Assembly: GCA_904502015.1 (NCBI GenBank)
Contig: CAJGEA010000058.1
Coordinates: 1-9,941 of the forward strand
DNA length: 9,941 nt
Direction: 5' to 3'
DNA from: an uncultured Clostridia bacterium
GTDB taxonomy: Bacteria; Bacillota; Clostridia; Oscillospirales; CAG-272
The stretch's first letter is position 1. Each line of letters begins with the position of its first letter. The notes below the pieces were generated by a model. It was not told the DNA's origin, did not search any database, and saw only the letters and a list, made by a program, of their open reading frames with translations. The position numbers and the translations under genes are program-made. Positions 1-5,766 of the stretch are shown here, piece by piece.

Positions 1-107
1 GTAAGATGGGTCACTCCGAGCGTATCGGCAAGAACCTCTACCGCAACGTCCTCGGCGAGTACGACATGAAGCTCTTTGAGTCGGCTGTTAAGTATTTTAA
101 GGGATGA
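1..107 (+). CDS. C-terminal end of an unrecognised gene (5' truncated by the window)
   Basis: An open frame enters at base 3 and runs to a TGA at 105-107, giving about 34 residues that include the stretches MGHSERIGKNLYRN and EYDMKLFESAVKYF. Codon choice (GGT CAC TCC GAG CGT ATC GGC AAG AAC) resembles the downstream genes, so it is very likely a real coding tail. I do not recognise the family from this fragment; it looks helical and soluble and ends in a basic, aromatic tail. A palindromic repeat starts about 8 bases after the stop. It may be co-transcribed with fhs, because I see no clear promoter between them. Confidence 0.7.
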   Translation, partial: KMGHSERIGKNLYRNVLGEYDMKLFESAVKYFKG

Positions 108-114
108 GAGAGCG

Positions 115-190
115 CAAGGGGCGTTGCCCCTTGACCCCACCAGAAAACTTCTTGAAAGAAGTTTTCTGGACTTTCAAGAACTAAAAAAAC
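115..190 (-). repeat. Structured palindromic repeat, module A (minus orientation)
   Basis: Two perfect hairpins lie side by side. The first is CAAGGGGC (115-122), loop GTT, GCCCCTTG (126-133). The second has a 13-bp stem, CCAGAAAACTTCT (140-152), loop TGAA, AGAAGTTTTCTGG (157-169). An A-rich tail, CTTTCAAGAACTAAAAAAAC (171-190), follows. Read on the minus strand, the order is long hairpin, then a TGGGGTC linker, then a GGGGCAACGCCCC hairpin, which is the same order as module B. The long hairpin core and the tail recur at 3564-3583 and 3595-3614, so this is a dispersed repeat rather than a one-off terminator. Confidence 0.75.
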
Positions 191-210
191 ACTTTCTAAA
201 GTTTTTAGGA

Positions 211-264
211 ATCCAAAACCCTTTTTACAAAAAGGGTTTTGGTGGGGTTCGGGGCAACGCCCCG
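211..264 (+). repeat. Structured palindromic repeat, module B (plus orientation)
   Basis: A long hairpin, CCAAAACCCTTTTT (213-226), loop AC, AAAAAGGGTTTTGG (229-242), is followed by the linker TGGGGTT and the short hairpin CGGGGC-AAC-GCCCCG (250-264). Compared with the reverse complement of module A, the TCC start, the TGGTGGGGT junction and the GGGGCAACGCCCC hairpin are shared. The arms of the long stem differ but still pair perfectly. Modules A and B therefore form one large inverted repeat centred near base 191. Confidence 0.75.
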
Positions 265-300
265 AGAAAAGCAAAAGGGGTTCGGGGCAAAGCCCCGAGA
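244..300 (+). repeat. Tandem 33-bp direct repeat with hairpins, just upstream of the fhs ribosome binding site
   Basis: GGGGTTCGGGGCAA begins at 244 and again at 277, a period of 33 bases. Each unit holds a 6-bp hairpin with a 3-base loop: CGGGGC-AAC-GCCCCG at 250-264 and CGGGGC-AAA-GCCCCG at 283-297. The second hairpin ends only 3 bases before the AAGGAG (301-306) that serves fhs. It could influence ribosome access, but that is an inference. Confidence 0.7.
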
Positions 301-310
301 AAGGAGTAAC

Positions 311-1984
311 ATGGCTTATTTATCGGATATTGAGATCGCGCAGTCCACGCCCATGCAGCCCATTACCGAGATCGCGAAGGTTGCGGGAGTGGACGACAAG
401 TATCTGGAGCAGTACGGCAAGTACAAGGCAAAGGTGGACTACAATCTGCTGAAGGCGTCCGACCGTAAGAACGGCAAGCTGATCCTCGTCACCGCCATCA
501 CCCCCACTCCTGCGGGCGAGGGCAAGACCACCACCACCATTGGTCTTGCGGACGGTCTGAAGAAGATCGGCAAGAACGTCGTGGTGGCTCTGCGTGAGCC
601 CTCCCTCGGCCCCGTGTTTGGCGTCAAGGGCGGCGCGGCAGGCGGCGGTTACGCGCAGGTCGTTCCCATGGAGGACATCAACCTCCACTTCACGGGCGAC
701 TTCCACGCCATTGGCGCGGCCAACAACCTGCTGGCGGCCATGCTGGATAACCATATCTATCAGGGCAACCAGTTGAATATTGACCCCCGCCGCATCACCT
801 GGAAGCGTTGCGTGGACATGAACGATCGCCAGCTCCGCTTCGTGACCGACGGTCTGGGAGGACGTGTCAACGGCGTGCCCCGTGAGGACGGCTACGATAT
901 TACGGTTGCCTCTGAGATTATGGCGGTGTTCTGCCTGGCCTCCTCCATCACCGACCTCAAGGAGCGCCTCTCCCGCATCGTGGTGGGCTATACCTACGAT
1001 GAGCAGCCCGTCACCGCAGGGGATCTGGGCGCTGTGGGCGCTATGGCGGCACTTCTCAAGGACGCGCTCAAGCCCAACCTCGTGCAGACGCTGGAGGGTA
1101 CGCCCGCGTTCGTGCACGGCGGCCCGTTCGCCAATATCGCGCACGGCTGTAACTCGGTCATTGCCACCAAGATGGCTATGAAGCTGGGTGACTACGCCGT
1201 GACCGAGGCAGGCTTCGGCGCCGATCTCGGTGCCGAGAAGTTCCTGGACATCAAGTGCCGCATGGCGGGCCTGAATCCCGATGCCGTTGTCATGGTCGCC
1301 ACCGTTCGTGCCCTCAAGATGCACGGCGGCGTGGCCAAGACCGAGCTGGGCAGCGAAAACCTCGCCGCTCTTGAGGCGGGCATCCCCAACCTGCTCCGCC
1401 ACGTGTCCAACATTAAGGACGTGTATAAGCTCCCCTGCGTGGTGGCTGTCAACCGTTTCCCCACCGATACCGATGCCGAGATCGCGCTGGTCATTGAGAA
1501 GTGCAAGGCGCTGGGCGTCAACGTGGTGCTGTCCACCGTGTGGGCAGACGGCGGTAATGGCGGCATGGCGCTGGCCGAGGAGGTCGTGCGCCTGTGCGAG
1601 CAGAAGAACGAGTTTACCTTCAGCTACGAGCTGGACGGCACCATCGAGGAGAAGATTGAGGCCATCGTCCGCCGCGTGTACCGTGGCGATGGCGTGAACT
1701 TTACCCCCGCTGCTAAGAAGGAGATCGCCAAGCTGACCGCGCTTGGCTACGATCAGATGCCCGTGTGCATGGCCAAGACCCAGTACAGCTTCTCGGACGA
1801 TATGACCAAGCTTGGCGCGCCTGAGGGCTTCACCGTCACGGTGCGCAACGTCAAGGTGTCGGCCGGTGCAGGCTTTATTGTGGCGCTGACGGGCGACATT
1901 ATGACCATGCCCGGTCTGCCAAAGTCCCCCGCCGCGCTCCGCATCGACGTGGACGAGGACGGCAGGATCACGGGTCTGTTCTGA
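311..1984 (+). CDS. fhs: Formate-tetrahydrofolate ligase (10-formyl-THF synthetase)
   Basis: Fhs joins formate to tetrahydrofolate with ATP to make 10-formyl-THF, the entry point of formate into cytosolic one-carbon metabolism and the methyl branch of the acetyl-CoA pathway. The 557-residue product has the family's usual length. Visible hallmarks are the nucleotide-binding loop TPTPAGEGKTTTT (residues 64-76), the glycine-rich EPSLGPVFGVKGGAAGGGYA block (96-115), INLHFTGDFHAI (123-134) and later TPAFVHGGPFANIAHGCNS. The ATG at 311 is chosen because AAGGAG (301-306) precedes it. An in-frame extension back to TTG at 239 would only translate the tandem hairpin repeat. No ZTP riboswitch core is visible upstream, although such elements often precede fhs. 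The gene ends in its own hairpin terminator and is probably read alone or with the gene to its left. Confidence 0.97.
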   Translation: MAYLSDIEIAQSTPMQPITEIAKVAGVDDKYLEQYGKYKAKVDYNLLKASDRKNGKLILVTAITPTPAGEGKTTTTIGLADGLKKIGKNVVVALREPSLGPVFGVKGGAAGGGYAQVVPMEDINLHFTGDFHAIGAANNLLAAMLDNHIYQGNQLNIDPRRITWKRCVDMNDRQLRFVTDGLGGRVNGVPREDGYDITVASEIMAVFCLASSITDLKERLSRIVVGYTYDEQPVTAGDLGAVGAMAALLKDALKPNLVQTLEGTPAFVHGGPFANIAHGCNSVIATKMAMKLGDYAVTEAGFGADLGAEKFLDIKCRMAGLNPDAVVMVATVRALKMHGGVAKTELGSENLAALEAGIPNLLRHVSNIKDVYKLPCVVAVNRFPTDTDAEIALVIEKCKALGVNVVLSTVWADGGNGGMALAEEVVRLCEQKNEFTFSYELDGTIEEKIEAIVRRVYRGDGVNFTPAAKKEIAKLTALGYDQMPVCMAKTQYSFSDDMTKLGAPEGFTVTVRNVKVSAGAGFIVALTGDIMTMPGLPKSPAALRIDVDEDGRITGLF

Positions 1985-1996
1985 TTTGTAATTATA

Positions 1997-2045
1997 ACCC
2001 AAAGGGAGAACCGCTCCGCGCGGTTCTCCCTTGCTGTGTTTGGGT
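1997..2045 (+). terminator. Hairpin terminator after fhs
   Basis: A 13-bp perfect stem, AAGGGAGAACCGC (2002-2014), loop TCCGC, GCGGTTCTCCCTT (2020-2032), starts 17 bases after the fhs stop. An outer pairing of ACCCAAA (1997-2003) with TTTGGGT (2039-2045) could close it further, partly in competition with the inner stem. The following sequence is only modestly T-rich (GCTGTGTTTGGGTATTT), so termination may be incomplete. Confidence 0.7.
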
Positions 2046-2103
2046 ATTTCCCTTGTCAAATCACGCGATTTTTGTCGCATGATACGCTTTGTTCACATTT
2101 TTC

Positions 2104-2134
2104 TGCATAAATGTTCAAAAATGTATGGTATAAT
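2104..2134 (+). promoter_or_regulatory. Extended -10 promoter for lysC
   Basis: TATAAT lies at 2129-2134, preceded by TG at 2126-2127, an extended -10 motif (TGGTATAAT). No good TTGACA match sits 16-18 bases upstream; the best region (about 2104-2111) is CTGCATAA. That fits the usual rule that an extended -10 can replace a strong -35. The transcript would start near 2141, leaving a leader of about 70 bases, too short for a lysine riboswitch, and none is visible. Confidence 0.65.
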
Positions 2135-2213
2135 ACTATGAATTATTGTGTGACGTAAATCGAGTCCCACGCATAGAAAAAGATTGATTCCATATATAAA
2201 AGGAGAATCCACC

Positions 2214-3542
2214 ATGGCTATCAAGGTAGTGAAGTTCGGCGGCAGCTCGCTCGCCGATGCCGAGCATTTCAGACAGGTTGCATCCATTATCAAGGCAGAT
2301 CCCTCTCGCCGTTACGTTGTTCCCTCCGCACCCGGTAAGCGCGTCAAGGAGGACACCAAGGTCACCGACCTGCTGTACCGTTGCTACGAGCTGATCCGCA
2401 CCCACGCCACCACCGAGGCGATCGACCGTTGCTACGACGAGATCACCGCCCGCTACAACAGCATCATCGCCGAACTCGGTCTGAACTTCGACCTCAGCGG
2501 TGAGCTTGCCTACGTCAAGAACGCTATGCTCCACGCCGCAGGCCGCGACTACGCCGCCAGCCGCGGCGAGTACCTCAACGGTCTGATCCTGGCGAAGTAC
2601 CTCGGCTTTGATTTCATTGATGCCGAGAACGTCATCTACTTCAAGGACAATGGCGCGCTGGACGAGGAGAAGACCTATGAAATGCTGACCTCCGAGCTGG
2701 CTGACCACGAGTACGCCGTTATCCCCGGCTTCTACGGCGTGATGCCCAACGGCACCGTCAAGACCTTTTCCCGCGGTGGCTCGGACATCACGGGCTCCAT
2801 CGTGGCTCGCGCCGCCAAGGCGGATTTGTACGAGAACTGGACCGACGTATCGGGCTTCCTGATGACCGATCCCCGTCTGGTCAATAATCCTTGCACCATC
2901 AATGAAATTACCTACCGTGAGCTGCGCGAGCTGTCCTACATGGGCGCGACCGTTCTCCACGAGGACGCCGTATTCCCCGTGCGTTCGGCAGGTATTCCCA
3001 TCAATATCCGCAACACCAACCGTCCCCAGGATGCGGGCACCATGATCGTGGCGCACACCACGGGCTACGACAGCGAGCACGTCATTACGGGTATCGCAGG
3101 CAAGAAGGGCTTCTCGGTTCTCACCATTGAGAAGGATATGATGAACTCCGAGCTGGGCTTTGGCCGCAAGGTGCTGGAGGTACTGGAGGATCACGAGGTT
3201 AGCTTTGAGCATCTGCCCTCGGGTATCGACACCATGAGCGTGGTCATATCCAGCGCGACTCTGGAGGGCCGTCGCGACCGTCTGATGCAGGCCGTGGCCC
3301 GCGCCGTCCGTCCCGACAGCGTGTTCATCGAGGATGAGCTGGCGCTGGTTGCCGTGGTTGGCCGCGGTATGGTCAAGGCCAAGGGTACGGCGGCTCGCGT
3401 GTGCGACGCGCTTGCCCGCGCCGACATCAACATCCGTATGATCGATCAGGGCTCGTCCGAGCTGAACATCATCGTGGGTGTGGACGACAGCGAGTACGAG
3501 GATGCCATCAAGGCCATCTATGCTGAGTTTGTGAAGGCGTGA
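2214..3542 (+). CDS. lysC: Aspartate kinase (aspartokinase)
   Basis: This enzyme phosphorylates L-aspartate with ATP to give 4-aspartyl phosphate, the first committed step toward lysine (diaminopimelate), threonine, methionine and isoleucine. The 442-residue protein has the N-terminal kinase signature VKFGGSSL (6-13), SRGEYLNG (116-123) and FSRGGSDITG (185-194) in the amino acid kinase domain. Two ACT regulatory domains follow, beginning around VITGIAGKKGFSVLTI (290-305) and LVAVVGRGMVKAKGTAARV (378-396), with RMIDQGSSELNIIVGV near the end. Length and layout resemble single-chain, unsplit aspartokinases such as Bacillus YclM/ThrD rather than the alpha/beta overlapping-start LysC. The effector specificity cannot be told from sequence alone. 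AAAGGAG (2199-2205) sits 8 bases before the ATG. The gene stands alone, with terminators on both sides. Confidence 0.95.
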   Translation: MAIKVVKFGGSSLADAEHFRQVASIIKADPSRRYVVPSAPGKRVKEDTKVTDLLYRCYELIRTHATTEAIDRCYDEITARYNSIIAELGLNFDLSGELAYVKNAMLHAAGRDYAASRGEYLNGLILAKYLGFDFIDAENVIYFKDNGALDEEKTYEMLTSELADHEYAVIPGFYGVMPNGTVKTFSRGGSDITGSIVARAAKADLYENWTDVSGFLMTDPRLVNNPCTINEITYRELRELSYMGATVLHEDAVFPVRSAGIPINIRNTNRPQDAGTMIVAHTTGYDSEHVITGIAGKKGFSVLTIEKDMMNSELGFGRKVLEVLEDHEVSFEHLPSGIDTMSVVISSATLEGRRDRLMQAVARAVRPDSVFIEDELALVAVVGRGMVKAKGTAARVCDALARADINIRMIDQGSSELNIIVGVDDSEYEDAIKAIYAEFVKA

Positions 3543-3555
3543 ATTGAATAAAAAA

Positions 3556-3614
3556 GGCGGGGGAAACTTCTTAAAAGAAGTTTCCCCCGCCCCCCTTTCA
3601 AGAATTAAAAAAAG
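3556..3614. repeat. Second copy of the palindromic repeat, also a possible minus-strand terminator
   Basis: A perfect 17-bp stem, GGCGGGGGAAACTTCTT (3556-3572), loop AA, with its complement at 3575-3591, begins 13 bases after the lysC stop. The core at 3564-3583 matches 145-164 at 19 of 20 bases, and the tail CTTTCAAGAATTAAAAAAAG (3595-3614) matches 171-190 at 18 of 20. The outer arms are unrelated. Read on the minus strand the stem is followed by TTTTTT (3555-3550), a good intrinsic terminator for read-through from ppa. On the plus strand there is no T run, so it is a weaker stop for lysC. Confidence 0.75.
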
Positions 3615-3635
3615 ATCTGTGCAAGAGAATGCTCA

Positions 3636-3678
3636 TATAAAAATCTCGCAAACGCTATGCGTTTGCGAGATTTTTATA
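3636..3678. terminator. Bidirectional terminator between lysC and ppa
   Basis: A perfect 20-bp stem, TATAAAAATCTCGCAAACGC (3636-3655), loop TAT, with its complement at 3659-3678, carries five A on the left arm and five T on the right. It reads as an intrinsic terminator on both strands. It sits between convergent genes and ends 1 base before the ppa stop codon. Confidence 0.88.
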
Positions 3679-3679
3679 C

Positions 3680-4051
3680 TTAAATTGTGGCTTCCACGTG
3701 TGAGTCGTAGTACTTTTCTTGAAAGCGGATCGCCTCGGTCATCTCGGCGACCGTGGGGTTCATGCCCTCGGGTGCCATGATGAGCTTGTCCTCTACGTCG
3801 TCGGCGCGGTAGACGATGCCCACGATGCGCCCGCGATAGGACGTAACGGGCTCGCTGACACCGAGGAGGTAAACGTCCAGCTCCTCGCCGTCACCCCCAA
3901 GCACACCGGGGATATAGCCGTAGTTGATGGGGTAGAGCAGGGTTTTCTCACCCTTGCGGTGGACGTAGCCGATGGGTCGGTCGATCTCAATGTCCACGGT
4001 CTGCCCAAGGTAGGGACGCAGATCGGGGCGGGGAAATATCTGTTCGGACAT
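3680..4051 (-). CDS. ppa: Short family I inorganic pyrophosphatase
   Basis: The 123-residue product hydrolyses pyrophosphate to two phosphates, using metal ions held by aspartates. Family I features are YPINYGYIPG (40-49), the metal-site loop DGEELDVY (54-61) and DDVEDKLIMAP (84-94), matching the E. coli active-site segments around D65-D70 and D97-K104. Two things differ from the E. coli-type enzyme of about 175 residues: the protein is much shorter, with both ends trimmed, and the loop reads D-G-E-E-L-D where the classic signature is D-x-D-P-x-D. GGAG (4057-4060) lies 5 bases before the ATG, and the gap to pncB upstream is 9 bases, so the two are probably transcribed together and translationally coupled. 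That pairing fits a role in removing PPi made by nicotinate phosphoribosyltransferase and NAD synthesis. Confidence 0.88.
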   Translation of the reverse strand: MSEQIFPRPDLRPYLGQTVDIEIDRPIGYVHRKGEKTLLYPINYGYIPGVLGGDGEELDVYLLGVSEPVTSYRGRIVGIVYRADDVEDKLIMAPEGMNPTVAEMTEAIRFQEKYYDSHVEATI

Positions 4052-4060
4052 GGGTTCTCC

Positions 4061-5509
4061 TTAACCGCCGCGTCGGTTGAGCAGTGCGTGCTTGATGTCC
4101 CAGAGCTTCTGGGAGAGGTCGACGTAGTAGTTGTGGGGGTTGGTGAAGCGGCGAACCTCCTCCCACATGCCCTCACGCTCCTCCTGGCAGTGGCGGCGGA
4201 TCTCCTCCAGCGAGGGCAGATCGTACACCAGCTCGCCGTTCTTGAAGATGGGGACGAGCAGCTCGGTAGCCGTGAAGTTGGTCAACGTCTTGCGCTTCCA
4301 TGTGTTTTGGGGATCGAAAATTTCAAGGGGCTTGGTATCGTCGATCACTTCGTCGTGGAGGCAGATGAGGTCGGCCTCAGCCTTGCCCGTATCGCGACCT
4401 CGCAGACGGTAGACCTTCTTGAAGTGGGGCGTGGTGATCTTGCCCACGTTCTCCGAGATCTTGATCTTGGGCTGGATGGTGCCGTCCTCGCGCTCAATGG
4501 CGCATAGCTTGTAAACGCCGCCGAATACAGGATCGCTCTTGGCGGTGATCAGACGCTCGCCCACGCCGAAGGCATCCACCTCGGTGCCCTGACGGATGAG
4601 CTCGCGGATGATGTACTCGTCCAGCGAGTTGGAGACCACGATCTTGCAGTCGTACCAGCCTGCCTCGTCCAGCATGCGGCGGATCTTCTTAGTCAGGTAA
4701 GCGATGTCGCCCGAGTCGATGCGGACGGCGCACTTCGTGATGCCCTGAGGCTTGAGGATCTCGTCAAAGGCACGAATGGCGTTGGGCAGACCCGACTCCA
4801 GCACGTTGTAGGTGTCGATGAGCAGGGTAGAGTTGTGGGGGTAGATGGTGCAGTAATTTCGGAAGGCGGTCAGCTCGTCGTCGAACATCTGCACCCAGGA
4901 GTGCGCCATAGTACCCGACGCGGGCACGCCGTACAGCTCGTCGGATATGGTGCAGGCGGTGTTGTTCACGCCTCCGATGTAGGCGGCGCGTGCGCCCAGC
5001 ATGGCGGCGTCGGCGCCCTGCGCGCGGCGGGAACCGAACTCGCTGACGGCGCGACCCTTGGCGGCGCGGGTCAGGCGGGACGCCTTGGTGGCGATGAGGG
5101 ATTCGTGGTTGATGACCATGAGCACGTAGGTCTCGATGAACTGCGCCTGAATGGCGGGGGCGCGCACGATCATGAGAGGCTCACCGGGGAACACGTAGGT
5201 TCCCTCGGGCACAGCCCAGATGTCACCGGTAAAGCGGAAATTGCGGAGGTAGTCCAGAAACGCCTCGTCAAAGAGCTTCTTGGAGCGCAGGTAGGTGATG
5301 TCGTCCTCGTCGAAGTGGAGGGCTTGGATGTACTCCACGATCTGCTCAAGACCTGCTACCACGGCGTAGCCGCCGTTGTCGGGATTGCTGCGGTAGAACA
5401 CGTCGAAATACACGATGCGGTCGGTAAGACCGGTCTTGAAGTAGCCGTTCGCCATAGTCAGCTCGTAGAAATCGCAGAGCATGGTCAAATTGCGGGAAAT
5501 GTCCTTCAT
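4061..5509 (-). CDS. pncB: Nicotinate phosphoribosyltransferase
   Basis: PncB makes nicotinate mononucleotide from nicotinate and PRPP, with ATP hydrolysis, in the Preiss-Handler NAD salvage route, releasing pyrophosphate. The 482-residue product carries the family signatures MLCDFYELTMANGYF (10-24), EFGSRRAQGADAA (157-169), GTMAHSWVQMFDDEL (199-213) with the region of the phosphorylated histidine, LLIDTYN (229-235), RIDSGD (263-268), VSNSLDEYII (292-301) and DAFGVGERLITAKSDP (312-327). The C-terminal NPHNYYVDLSQKLWDIKHALL is also typical. The start at 5509 is supported by AAAGGGA about 8 bases upstream. A consensus promoter lies 70-100 bases upstream, and the leader contains a small CGCCG/CGGCG hairpin (5542-5559). 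ppa follows in the same operon. Confidence 0.95.
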   Translation of the reverse strand: MKDISRNLTMLCDFYELTMANGYFKTGLTDRIVYFDVFYRSNPDNGGYAVVAGLEQIVEYIQALHFDEDDITYLRSKKLFDEAFLDYLRNFRFTGDIWAVPEGTYVFPGEPLMIVRAPAIQAQFIETYVLMVINHESLIATKASRLTRAAKGRAVSEFGSRRAQGADAAMLGARAAYIGGVNNTACTISDELYGVPASGTMAHSWVQMFDDELTAFRNYCTIYPHNSTLLIDTYNVLESGLPNAIRAFDEILKPQGITKCAVRIDSGDIAYLTKKIRRMLDEAGWYDCKIVVSNSLDEYIIRELIRQGTEVDAFGVGERLITAKSDPVFGGVYKLCAIEREDGTIQPKIKISENVGKITTPHFKKVYRLRGRDTGKAEADLICLHDEVIDDTKPLEIFDPQNTWKRKTLTNFTATELLVPIFKNGELVYDLPSLEEIRRHCQEEREGMWEEVRRFTNPHNYYVDLSQKLWDIKHALLNRRGG

Positions 5510-5577
5510 AATGCTGTCCCTTTCTCGTCCTTTTTGAAGAACGCCGTCGATTCGCGGCGATGTATATAATTGATTCT

Positions 5578-5606
5578 ATTATACCCCCTTTGCGTGGCAT
5601 TGTCAA
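5578..5606 (-). promoter_or_regulatory. Consensus promoter for pncB-ppa
   Basis: On the minus strand TTGACA (5606-5601) and TATAAT (5583-5578) are separated by exactly 17 bases, a perfect vegetative sigma-factor promoter. Transcription should begin near 5571, about 60 bases before the pncB ATG. Confidence 0.9.
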
Positions 5607-5694
5607 GCAAAAGGGGGGATTTTTTCGATTCATTTCCCCTTTTTGGGGAAGGGAAGCGGCAAGGGGGCTGAAAAACAGGAAAATCCATGCTCCG

Positions 5695-5726
5695 TTCACG
5701 GTGAATTCACAATAACGGGCTATAAT
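5695..5726 (+). promoter_or_regulatory. Probable promoter region of cls with a small palindrome
   Basis: TATAAT lies at 5721-5726, 41 bases before the cls start. The -35 is poor: TTCACG (5695-5700) is 20 bases away, and nothing better is found at 16-18. Overlapping the -35 area is the perfect 10-bp palindrome GTGAATTCAC (5701-5710), with a further TTCAC just before it. This could be an operator or activator site, which would fit a weak promoter, but it is short enough to be chance. Confidence 0.4.
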
Positions 5727-5766
5727 AACGGCATGGAGTTAACTGATTTTTGAAGGAGGTGAGACC

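Noticed and set aside
115..300. CRISPR array
   Set aside because: The repeats are self-complementary hairpins of differing sequence with no regular unique spacers, and there are no cas genes.
239..310. In-frame 24-codon N-terminal extension of fhs from a TTG codon
   Set aside because: It translates the tandem hairpin repeat (GFGA repeated), lacks a ribosome binding site, and the ATG at 311 has AAGGAG and gives the normal family length.
108..310. ZTP (pfl) riboswitch upstream of fhs
   Set aside because: It was considered because such switches often precede fhs, but the conserved CCGCCUGGGC-type core is absent; the region is palindromic repeat.
320..2080. 586-codon open frame antisense to fhs
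   Set aside because: It is a by-product of GC-rich third codon positions in fhs: the translation is low-complexity His/Gly/Val/Leu-rich, with no domain and no ribosome binding site.
2141..2213. Lysine riboswitch or T-box in the lysC leader
   Set aside because: The leader is only about 70 bases and shows no conserved core.
2136..3212. Long open frame antisense to lysC
   Set aside because: It has the same shadow composition and overlaps a gene with clear catalytic motifs.
3544..3780. Small plus-strand frame after lysC
   Set aside because: It reads through the repeat, the terminator and the antisense of ppa, and has no coding features.
5634..5650. TTCCCC-TTTTT-GGGGAA hairpin between pncB and cls
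   Set aside because: It is short, lies upstream of both promoters and has no clear partner gene; it is likely incidental to the purine/pyrimidine runs.
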